From NCBI RefSeq assembly GCF_013184525.1, contig NZ_JAAOIZ010000003.1, positions 558,001-622,000 of the forward strand: DNA of 64,000 nucleotides. The letters are read 5' to 3'. The notes beneath the pieces are model-generated. The model had not been told where the DNA came from. It saw only the letters and a list, made by a program, of their open reading frames with translations, and ran no database searches. Position numbers and translations under genes: made by a program. Source of the stretch: Chryseobacterium sp. LAM-KRS1 (GTDB lineage Bacteria; Bacteroidota; Bacteroidia; Flavobacteriales; Weeksellaceae). This document shows positions 36,147-42,562 of this stretch, in pieces (positions within the stretch are counted from its first letter, which is position 1; every line of letters starts with the position of its first letter).

Positions 36147-37514
36147 TTAAATTTTAGAAAATATCACACTAAACTTATTAACATTTTCCGATGGCGAAGA
36201 ATAAATAATATCTGCACCATGGTATTCTAAAATTCTTTTTACAATCCGAAGTCCCAATCCGGAACCCGAAATATTCTGTGCATTATTCCCCCTCATAAAA
36301 GCCTCAAATAATTTCGACTGTTCATTCTCAGAAATTGTACTTCCCTGAGAAATAACATCCACAATCAGTTTTGAAGCAGTTTCAGTAATGAGAACATCTA
36401 CTTCAATATTATCCGAATAAACCGCCGCATTTTTGAACAGGTTAATAAATACGATGTCCAGCAATGATTGTATTCCTTTTATAGTTAATAATGCTTGTTC
36501 TGAAGTTTCTTCAGAAATTAAAAAATCCATTTTCAGATCCGGATAACTTTTTTCTACTGTTTCGAAGGAACTGAATATAACTTCATCAATCCTTACTTCT
36601 TCATATAAACTTTGAATGTTCTCTTTGTCAAATTTAGTCAGAAGCAGCAGGGAATTAGTCAGGTCAGATAATTGATAAACATCTTTCTGAATCTGCTTTA
36701 ATGAAGATAAGGTCTCCGGAGAATGCTGTTCGAACTTGATCAGATTCTCCAACTGGAATGCCATTCTTGTAATAGGCGTTCGGATCTCATGCGAGGCACT
36801 CGCCGTGAAATCTTTTTGCGATTGAAAAACATCGTTCAACCGTACAATCATGGTGTTAAATGATTGTGCTAATATACTAATTTCATCTTGTGATTGTTGT
36901 ACGGGCACTTGTGTAGTTAATTTATGTGCGGTAACCTCTGAGATCTCTTTATTAAGATCTTCCAGGGGACGTAGAAACTGCCCCATAAAATAATAACTGA
37001 AAAGCCCAATGAGAAGCGTACTCATTACATAAGCCGTAACAAGCAAATATTTTAAATAAGATAATTTGGATTTTCCATTGCTGTCGTAGGCACTGGTTAG
37101 AATATAGTAGTTTTCTCCTTTTATATTTTTAAGTGCAGCATATATTTCGGGAATGGTTTTCTCGGTGTATATCGTTTTTCTTTGATCCAGCTCTTTTAAT
37201 AAGGCAGCATCCCAGGTAACATTCCGGTCTTTTATTGTACTATAGATTAATTCTTTGTCTGCATTAAAAATCAAGATTTTCTCATTGAGAAGGATATTAT
37301 CTGCATTTTCATTGAAAAAAAGAGGAGCTTCAGCTTCGAAGTTTTTAGATTCGGAGATAAAATGAGAGGTAAACTCAAGTCTTTGCCGGAACCTTTCTTT
37401 AAATTCATCTCTTCTAAAATCATTAAAAGACATATATATAATCATCATCACTATACCAAAAAGTAGTGAGAAGGCAATACTTAAATTTAAAGCAATCTTC
37501 CTTTTTAATGACAT
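36147..37514 (-). CDS. Two-component sensor histidine kinase
   Basis: A 455-aa kinase with two membrane helices (about 10-30 and 155-178) bracketing a periplasmic sensor of about 125 aa. HAMP (about 180-230), HisKA with ASHEIRTP (phospho-His242) and HATPase with GSGLGLRIVKRILEYHG follow. The periplasmic sensor is not recognised. The start is 1 bp from the response regulator stop and the efflux genes follow, so periplasmic metal is the probable signal. Confidence 0.93.
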   Translation of the reverse strand: MSLKRKIALNLSIAFSLLFGIVMMIIYMSFNDFRRDEFKERFRQRLEFTSHFISESKNFEAEAPLFFNENADNILLNEKILIFNADKELIYSTIKDRNVTWDAALLKELDQRKTIYTEKTIPEIYAALKNIKGENYYILTSAYDSNGKSKLSYLKYLLVTAYVMSTLLIGLFSYYFMGQFLRPLEDLNKEISEVTAHKLTTQVPVQQSQDEISILAQSFNTMIVRLNDVFQSQKDFTASASHEIRTPITRMAFQLENLIKFEQHSPETLSSLKQIQKDVYQLSDLTNSLLLLTKFDKENIQSLYEEVRIDEVIFSSFETVEKSYPDLKMDFLISEETSEQALLTIKGIQSLLDIVFINLFKNAAVYSDNIEVDVLITETASKLIVDVISQGSTISENEQSKLFEAFMRGNNAQNISGSGLGLRIVKRILEYHGADIIYSSPSENVNKFSVIFSKI

Positions 37515-38195
37515 TTATAGTGGACTTAAATAATATCCAAAGCCTGATCGGGTATGAATAAGTTTAACTTTAAAATCTTTATCGATTTTCTTTCTTAGAA
37601 AATTAATATATACCTCAACAGTATTTGTATTTGTATTAAAATTGTGTTCCCATACATTCTCCGTAATCTGTTGTTTGGATACCGTTCTTCCCTGGGCTTC
37701 TGCCAGGTAAGCTAACAATTGAAATTCTTTCAGAGTTAGGGTAATTTCGTTTCCTCCTCTATAGACTTTTTGTTCAGTCTTATTAATGATGAGATCATCA
37801 ATTCTTATGATTTCCTGATCTGAAGTATCTACCGGCATTTTTCTCCTCAAAAGAGAATTTACCCTTAAAAGCAGTTCTTCAAACTGAAAAGGCTTGACAA
37901 GATAATCGTCAGCAAGTCTTGTAAAGGCATCTTTCTTATCAGAAAGATCTCCATATGCCGAAATAATGATGATAGGTGTATTTTTATCGAATGAACGAAT
38001 GGTTTGGCAAACATCCAATCCGTTTATTTTGGGAACATTAATATCCAGTAAATAGAGATCGTACGAATTATTTTTTATCTGACGAAGAAAAGTCTCCCCA
38101 TCATAAATCTTATCACATGAAAAATTGTTTGATTCCAAAAACTTACAAAGTTCCGCGGAAAGAATGAGGTCGTCTTCTAATAAAAGTATATTCAT
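37515..38195 (-). CDS. OmpR/CusR-type response regulator
   Basis: A 226-aa regulator with a receiver domain (phosphoacceptor Asp51 in LLDINVPKING, Lys in LVKPF) and a winged-helix OmpR DNA-binding domain ending RKKIDKDFKVKLIHTRSGFGYYL. ATG 38195 (MNILLLEDD) is preferred to the adjacent TTG 38198. It is the first gene of the efflux operon and presumably activates its own operon. Confidence 0.93.
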   Translation of the reverse strand: MNILLLEDDLILSAELCKFLESNNFSCDKIYDGETFLRQIKNNSYDLYLLDINVPKINGLDVCQTIRSFDKNTPIIIISAYGDLSDKKDAFTRLADDYLVKPFQFEELLLRVNSLLRRKMPVDTSDQEIIRIDDLIINKTEQKVYRGGNEITLTLKEFQLLAYLAEAQGRTVSKQQITENVWEHNFNTNTNTVEVYINFLRKKIDKDFKVKLIHTRSGFGYYLSPL

Positions 38196-38320
38196 CAAAA
38201 AATATTTATACGAATTTAACGAAAATTTTTATGATTTTTAAGGAAAATCATCTGCAGATGATTGAAATGAAAAGCATCAGAAAAAAGAATATATTTTATT
38301 AACAGAAAATACATTAAACA

Positions 38321-38346
38321 AAAAAATCCCGAAACAATTCGGGATT
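38321..38346 (-). terminator. Terminator of the tRNA cluster
   Basis: AATCCCGAA pairs with TTCGGGATT around a 4-base loop, with a U-run on the minus transcript, right after tRNA-Thr(GGT). Confidence 0.85.
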
Positions 38347-38354
38347 AAAGCCAG

Positions 38355-38426
38355 AGCCAACTACGGGACTTGAACCCGTGACCTCTTCCTTACCAAGGAA
38401 GCACTCTACCGCTGAGCTAAGTCGGC
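38355..38426 (-). tRNA. tRNA-Thr (GGT anticodon)
   Basis: The minus-strand cloverleaf has acceptor GCCGACT/AGTTGGC (one G-T pair), anticodon loop TTGGTAA and T-loop GTTCAAGTC. Discriminator T; CCA is not encoded. It is the last gene of the tRNA cluster, which in other bacteria is followed directly by tuf. Confidence 0.95.
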
Positions 38427-38433
38427 ATTAAGC

Positions 38434-38467
38434 AAAAAAATCACACTTTAATAGCATGATTTTTTTT
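38434..38467 (-). terminator. Weak hairpin between tRNA-Gly and tRNA-Thr(GGT)
   Basis: AAAAAAATCA pairs with TGATTTTTTT around a 13-base loop. It is AT-only apart from one pair, so it is more likely a processing or attenuation hairpin than a full terminator. Confidence 0.4.
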
Positions 38468-38468
38468 G

Positions 38469-38541
38469 AGCGGAAGACGGGGGTCGAACCCGCGACATTC
38501 AGCTTGGAAGGCTGACGCTCTACCAACTGAGCTACTTCCGC
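38469..38541 (-). tRNA. tRNA-Gly (TCC anticodon), copy A
   Basis: Acceptor GCGGAAG/CTTCCGC, anticodon loop CTTCCAA, T-arm GCGGG-TTCGACC-CCCGT. The gene is identical in sequence to copy B at 38893-38965. Confidence 0.96.
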
Positions 38542-38628
38542 AATTTTGTTTCCAAAACTATTGGTAAACGCTGTGCAAACTTATAAAAAACCTTTTAAAT
38601 CTGCAAGTTTTTTTTTAAATATAAAATG

Positions 38629-38709
38629 TGGGAAGAGCAGGATTCGAACCTGCGAAGCCGAAGCAACTGAGTTACAGTCAGTCCCATTTAGCCACTCTGG
38701 AATCTTCCC
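38629..38709 (-). tRNA. tRNA-Tyr (GTA anticodon), copy A
   Basis: An 81-base class II tRNA with acceptor GGGAAGA/TCTTCCC, anticodon loop with GTA (CTGTAAC) and a long variable arm. Discriminator A. It matches copy B at 39052-39132. Confidence 0.96.
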
Positions 38710-38728
38710 TCATGTTTATATTAAATTG

Positions 38729-38802
38729 AGCCTCCAGAGGGATTCGAACCCACGACCCCGAGATTACAAATCACGTGCTCTGGCCAACTGAGCTATGGAG
38801 GC
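38729..38802 (-). tRNA. tRNA-Thr (TGT anticodon), copy A
   Basis: Acceptor GCCTCCA/TGGAGGC, anticodon loop TTTGTAA, T-loop TTCGAAT. It matches copy B at 39149-39222. Confidence 0.96.
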
Positions 38803-38858
38803 AATTTAAACTGTCTGAGGCTATCCGAAGGCAATCTATCTTAAGCTGTATCAGGTTT

Positions 38859-38889
38859 AAAAAAAATCACGCCTTGTGGTGTGATTTTA
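38859..38889 (-). terminator. Hairpin between the two tRNA cassettes
   Basis: AAAATCAC pairs with GTGATTTT around a GC-containing loop. It lies at the same position relative to tRNA-Gly as the AT hairpin at 38434, so it is part of the duplicated layout though diverged. Confidence 0.45.
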
Positions 38890-38892
38890 CTG

Positions 38893-38965
38893 AGCGGAAG
38901 ACGGGGGTCGAACCCGCGACATTCAGCTTGGAAGGCTGACGCTCTACCAACTGAGCTACTTCCGC
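38893..38965 (-). tRNA. tRNA-Gly (TCC anticodon), copy B
   Basis: Same sequence as the copy at 38469-38541; acceptor GCGGAAG/CTTCCGC and anticodon loop CTTCCAA. Confidence 0.96.
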
Positions 38966-39051
38966 AATTTTGTTTCCAAAACTATTGGTAAACGCTGTGC
39001 AAATCTATAAAAAACCTTTTAAATCTGCAAGTTTTTTTTCAATATAAACAG

Positions 39052-39132
39052 TGGGAAGAGCAGGATTCGAACCTGCGAAGCCGAAGCAACTGAGTTACAG
39101 TCAGTCCCATTTAGCCACTCTGGAATCTTCCC
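39052..39132 (-). tRNA. tRNA-Tyr (GTA anticodon), copy B
   Basis: Same 81-base sequence as the copy at 38629-38709, with acceptor GGGAAGA/TCTTCCC and the long variable arm. Confidence 0.96.
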
Positions 39133-39148
39133 TAGTTTATATTAAATG

Positions 39149-39222
39149 AGCCTCCAGAGGGATTCGAACCCACGACCCCGAGATTACAAATCACGTGCTC
39201 TGGCCAACTGAGCTATGGAGGC
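39149..39222 (-). tRNA. tRNA-Thr (TGT anticodon), copy B
   Basis: Same sequence as the copy at 38729-38802. It is the first tRNA of the cluster, about 45 bp after a promoter. Confidence 0.96.
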
Positions 39223-39268
39223 ATTTAAAAAAAGAATTCAAAAGATCACTGTTCCCTTTTTGCGAGTG

Positions 39269-39276
39269 CAAATATA
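39269..39276 (-). promoter_or_regulatory. -7 element of the tRNA cluster
   Basis: CAAATATA on the plus strand gives TATATTTG on the minus strand, between hpf and the first tRNA. Confidence 0.6.
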
Positions 39277-39329
39277 GAACGGATTTTTTGAATTCTCAAA
39301 TTTTTACGCGATTATTTTAAACTTTTTTT

Positions 39330-39620
39330 CTAAGCTGTTTCTTTTTTCTTGATTAATAGCTTCTTAGCAGTATCAACACAAAGATCCAAACTCTCTTCAA
39401 AACTTACAGCCGTCTTTTTTACTACGATATCGTCACCTGGAACCGCCAAAATAAGTTCAGCAGTTTTATTTGATTTATCCGAATTATTTTCAACCTTCAG
39501 GAAGATTTTGCACTCGTGAATTTTGTCATAAAACGTTTCAAGTTTGCTTACTTTTTTTTCGATGTGTGATTCCAATGGTTCGTGTGGAGTTAAACCAATT
39601 GATTGTACTGTGATCTTCAT
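39330..39620 (-). CDS. hpf: Ribosome hibernation-promoting factor (HPF/RaiA family)
   Basis: A 96-aa short-form factor with the beta-alpha-beta fold: MKITVQSIGLTPHEPLESHI, EKKVSKLETFYDKIHECKIF and a lysine-rich end DTAKKLLIKKKETA. Such proteins bind the 30S decoding centre and silence ribosomes in stationary phase. It overlaps the xerC stop by 4 bases, giving rpsU-xerC-hpf, a conserved flavobacterial order. Confidence 0.92.
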   Translation of the reverse strand: MKITVQSIGLTPHEPLESHIEKKVSKLETFYDKIHECKIFLKVENNSDKSNKTAELILAVPGDDIVVKKTAVSFEESLDLCVDTAKKLLIKKKETA

Positions 39621-40507
39621 AATTCTTCTTTTTTAGACGCTCTAGGATGAGCCTGATTAAACACTTTTTTCAATTGTTCTATATTAGCATTCGTATACAC
39701 CTGCGTACTGGCCAGACTCGAATGTCCTAATATTTTTTTTACTTTTGAGATCTCCGCCCCATTATCCAAAACGTGTGTAGCAAAGCTATGTCTTAGAATA
39801 TGGGGACTTCTTTTTTGCTTCGAAGTTATAAGACTAAGGTACTTATTTACGACTACATAAACAAATTTTTCCGTGAGTTTTTTCCCCTTCTTATTAACGA
39901 AAAAACAGCTCTGAAACTCATCGAGAGGTTTTCTTAATGTTAAATAACTTCTTAATAAAACAGTCAAATCTTCAGATATGGGAACATATCTTTCTTTGTT
40001 CCCTTTGCCTATAATTTTCAACTCATTTCCATCTAAGTTTACATTCTCAAATATCAAGCCACAAAGTTCGGACTTACGGATTCCGGTCTGGTACAGAACT
40101 TCTATGATACACTGATCAAGAATTTCATGCGGCTCTTCAAAAATGGTATTATTAAGCACCTCCATTTCTTCTTGTGAAATAGGAATTTGTTTTTCGGCAT
40201 AAAACTTAAGAGAGGAAATACTTTCAGTGGGCGAAACAGTAATTTCACCGATCTTTAAAAGAAAAAAATAAAAACTTCGAAGAGAGGAAAGCTTTCGGTT
40301 AATACTCCTCTTGGATATATTATTTTCACTTAGTGCCACTATGAAATTCCTGACTACCCTTTTATCGGCTTTGGAAATATCATCGGAAGATTCTGTTTTG
40401 AGAAAAAAATAAGAAAAATCTTCCAGGTCTTTTTTATAGCTTGTAATAGTATGAGGTGAATACCTCTTTTCGAATTGTAAATATTCTAAAAATTTATTCA
40501 GCATCAT
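39617..40507 (-). CDS. xerC: Tyrosine recombinase, XerC-like
   Basis: A 296-aa site-specific recombinase. It has an N-terminal SAM-like core-binding domain (about 1-85) and a catalytic domain with Arg144 (TGIRKSEL), His236 and Arg239 (HILRH), His262 (GHSSL) and nucleophile Tyr271. All catalytic residues are present, so it is probably active in chromosome dimer resolution. The housekeeping context (rpsU, hpf) argues against a phage integrase. Confidence 0.9.
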   Translation of the reverse strand: MMLNKFLEYLQFEKRYSPHTITSYKKDLEDFSYFFLKTESSDDISKADKRVVRNFIVALSENNISKRSINRKLSSLRSFYFFLLKIGEITVSPTESISSLKFYAEKQIPISQEEMEVLNNTIFEEPHEILDQCIIEVLYQTGIRKSELCGLIFENVNLDGNELKIIGKGNKERYVPISEDLTVLLRSYLTLRKPLDEFQSCFFVNKKGKKLTEKFVYVVVNKYLSLITSKQKRSPHILRHSFATHVLDNGAEISKVKKILGHSSLASTQVYTNANIEQLKKVFNQAHPRASKKEEL

Positions 40508-40591
40508 GGATTACATATAATATAAAAAATTCACTCCTCAAATATAAGTATATTTAAGAAGTGAATTTAATATTTGTTTAAGAAAAATTTC

Positions 40592-40789
40592 TTAAGCTTG
40601 CTCCTCTTTGCTTAACGCTCTTTGTTTATAAGCCGCTTTTAATCTAGCTTGTCTCAAAGTTACAGAAGGCTTAACAAACTGTTGTCTCGATCTTAATTGA
40701 CGAACTGTTCCAGTTTTATCAAATTTTCTTTTATATTTTTTTAGTGCTCTATCGATGGATTCACCATCTTTTACAGGAATTATTAACAT
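40592..40789 (-). CDS. rpsU: 30S ribosomal protein bS21
   Basis: A 65-aa basic protein: MLIIPVKDGESIDRALKKYK, then VRQLRSRQQFVKPSVTLRQ. The length is normal. It is the first gene of rpsU-xerC-hpf. In Bacteroidetes bS21 has been linked to sequestration of the anti-Shine-Dalgarno sequence, which fits the general lack of Shine-Dalgarno motifs before genes here. Confidence 0.97.
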   Translation of the reverse strand: MLIIPVKDGESIDRALKKYKRKFDKTGTVRQLRSRQQFVKPSVTLRQARLKAAYKQRALSKEEQA

Positions 40790-40812
40790 ACTTTACATCT
40801 CATTTTGGATTG

Positions 40813-40820
40813 CAAAAGTA
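40813..40820 (-). promoter_or_regulatory. -7 element of rpsU
   Basis: CAAAAGTA on the plus strand gives TACTTTTG on the minus strand, 24 bp before the start codon. Confidence 0.6.
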
Positions 40821-40899
40821 GATATTTTTTTATTAATATGCAAAATTTATTTCTTTTAATTTAAAATAACTCATGTTTCAGAATTGCATACATTTTTCA

Positions 40900-40907
40900 T
40901 ACCTTTG
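40900..40907 (+). promoter_or_regulatory. -7 element of the secreted-protein gene at 40950
   Basis: TACCTTTG, an exact TAnnTTTG, about 43 bp before the ATG. Confidence 0.6.
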
Positions 40908-40949
40908 GGATATACGATTTTAAAAACACAGTTTAAATAACAAAAAAAC

Positions 40950-41705
40950 ATGAAAAATTATCTATCCTTAAAAGCTTTGCCTTTAGTTTTTGCTTTGACA
41001 TTTCCTGTGATAACTCATGCACAGGTTGGCATTAATACAACAAATCCCAATACTAATGCCGTATTGGATGTAAATTCGGCAAACAAAGGACTTTTACCTC
41101 CCCGGGTTGCTTTAACAGCCACCTCCCAGCCCGCTCCTCTTACTGCACATGTAGCCGGAATGGTAGTTTATAACACAGCTTCTGTAAACGGACTATCTCC
41201 TGGCCTCTATTTAAATGACGGAACAAAATGGGGCCAATTGAATGTAGTTTCAGAAACGGAAGGTACCGTATTGACTAAAGTAAAATACAGAGGTCGAAAT
41301 CTTGACACCAATGGATATGATAAACCAACACTCAAGGTTCCTTCTATGAATATGGAGTTCAGATTTGCAACAACTTCCGGATCTACTTATCTTGAAGTAA
41401 GATTACTGTCAGCACCTGCAGCTACGATCACCTACTATGCAAATGAGCTATGGTTTGGAAACAGTACAAATGGAGGTAAACAATCGGTTACCTTTACTAC
41501 AACAAACTGGGATACGTGGTCCAGAAGCCTTTCCAATGGAGTTTGGAATAATTCATGGGGGTATCAATATCAAATCTCCACAGGCAGTGGCGTAGTACCG
41601 GGAAGCAATGACTTACTAGCAGGAAATTTTTATGGCTTTAATAATTATGGAAATGGTGCAGGCCCGGATAATGAGATGTATGTACTCGCATTTGAACAGT
41701 ATTAA
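40950..41705 (+). CDS. Secreted protein with VGI-T-P-LDV N-terminus
   Basis: A 251-aa exported protein. The signal peptide ends near ITHAQ (residue 25), followed by VGINTTNPNTNAVLDVNSAN and KGLLPPRVALTAT, the classic start of Bacteroidetes surface or tail-fibre-like proteins. The body has VVYNTASVNGLSPGLYLNDG and an aromatic, Gly/Asn-rich C-terminus (GNFYGFNNYGNGAGPDNE). No sorting domain is recognised. It is monocistronic between rpsU and ssrA. The function is unknown. Confidence 0.82.
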   Translation: MKNYLSLKALPLVFALTFPVITHAQVGINTTNPNTNAVLDVNSANKGLLPPRVALTATSQPAPLTAHVAGMVVYNTASVNGLSPGLYLNDGTKWGQLNVVSETEGTVLTKVKYRGRNLDTNGYDKPTLKVPSMNMEFRFATTSGSTYLEVRLLSAPAATITYYANELWFGNSTNGGKQSVTFTTTNWDTWSRSLSNGVWNNSWGYQYQISTGSGVVPGSNDLLAGNFYGFNNYGNGAGPDNEMYVLAFEQY

Positions 41706-41806
41706 TCTTATAACATTATTAAAATACATTACAGTGCCGGAAAAATTTCCGGCATTTCTCATACAATAGAGTTTATGAATATGAAATTTATTTAAACAAA
41801 AAGTAG

Positions 41807-41814
41807 TATCTTTG
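41807..41814 (+). promoter_or_regulatory. -7 element of ssrA
   Basis: TATCTTTG, 16 bp before the tmRNA 5' end. Confidence 0.65.
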
Positions 41815-41830
41815 CACTCACTTTATTCAT

Positions 41831-42230
41831 GGGGTTGACTGGTTTCGACAGCAAGATCAATGGGTAAGTAAGCATGCAGAGAACCGTAGCGCGATCTCTA
41901 TAATCCCTTGCTACAAAATTTTAACTGGCAACGAAGAGTTCGCTCTTGCAGCTTAATATCGAAGTTTAGTAGATTCAAGCGCTTTCCCGAAGATTTTAGT
42001 AGGGAAGCAAGATATTCCACAAATGCTCTGTTCTGCGGCGTTTGATCCTGGGATATAGGAATGCAGAAATAAGGTTTTAGATGCTTCGGCTAAAACTCGA
42101 AAACCTCAGAAGATAAGCTGGAAGTTGGGTGTCTGCTCTCTGCCTCCAGTCGAAAACCAATAGTAGAATAAGCATGTAGAAAGCTTATGTATTGCTTGTT
42201 TGGACGAGGGTTCGAATCCCTCCAACTCCA
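41831..42230 (+). ncRNA. ssrA: Transfer-messenger RNA (tmRNA)
   Basis: About 400 bases. The 5' end GGGGTTG pairs with CAACTCC at the 3' end to form the acceptor, with discriminator A and a T-arm GGTTCGAATCC just before. The tag reading frame ends NEEFALAA followed by TAA (41954-41956), a typical degradation tag ending in ALAA. CCA is not encoded. It rescues stalled ribosomes and tags the unfinished protein. Confidence 0.96.
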
Positions 42231-42238
42231 CTTAAAAT

Positions 42239-42278
42239 AAACTCCTCATAGTTATTAATTATGGGGAGTTTCTATTTT
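42239..42278 (+). terminator. tmRNA terminator
   Basis: AAACTCCTCATA (42239-42250) pairs with TATGGGGAGTTT (42260-42271, one G-T pair), followed by a T-rich tail. Confidence 0.85.
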
Positions 42279-42562
42279 CTCACATTGATAAACTATAAAA
42301 ACGTCATTTAACATTCAGATTAATATTCTCACTATATCCCATATTTATTGAGAATTCTATCTCAAATTACTTAAAATACAATTTTTACAACAACAAAAAA
42401 CACCTCACATTGTATTTTCCTTATAATTATTCCAAATATTTAATTAATTTTATAGTTATTTGTATTTTGAATTATTAAAATTAATTAAAAAAAGATTTTC
42501 ATTTTTTTTTATTTCCACAAAGCTAATAAAACCGAAATATCATAAAATTAAACATATAAATT
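42279..42562. other. Gap before the metalloprotease gene
   Basis: Together with the tmRNA terminator this makes a 332-base gap of very AT-rich sequence. A degraded promoter-like TATTTTG lies near 42461-42467, but no exact TAnnTTTG is seen. No gene is visible. Confidence 0.4.

Larger units (their letters stand above)
38469..39222 (-). repeat. Tandem duplication of a Thr-Tyr-Gly tRNA cassette
   Basis: Two copies of a roughly 335-base block: copy A 38469-38802 and copy B 38893-39222, with a period of about 420-424. Each contains tRNA-Thr(TGT), tRNA-Tyr and tRNA-Gly. The spacers are also nearly identical, including AAAACTATTGGTAAACGCTG after each Gly gene. Only the segment joining the copies (38803-38892) is unique. 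Confidence 0.93.

Noticed and set aside
38546..38791. Open frame across the tRNA-Tyr and tRNA-Thr genes
   Set aside because: The translated sequence is tRNA sequence; RNA genes explain the region fully.
38461..39230. CRISPR-like array
   Set aside because: The repeated units are tRNA genes with long period (about 420 bases) and only two copies.
39617..40507. Phage or island integrase next to tRNA genes
   Set aside because: Although close to tRNAs, it sits in the conserved rpsU-xerC-hpf operon, and no att-like repeat or phage gene is seen.
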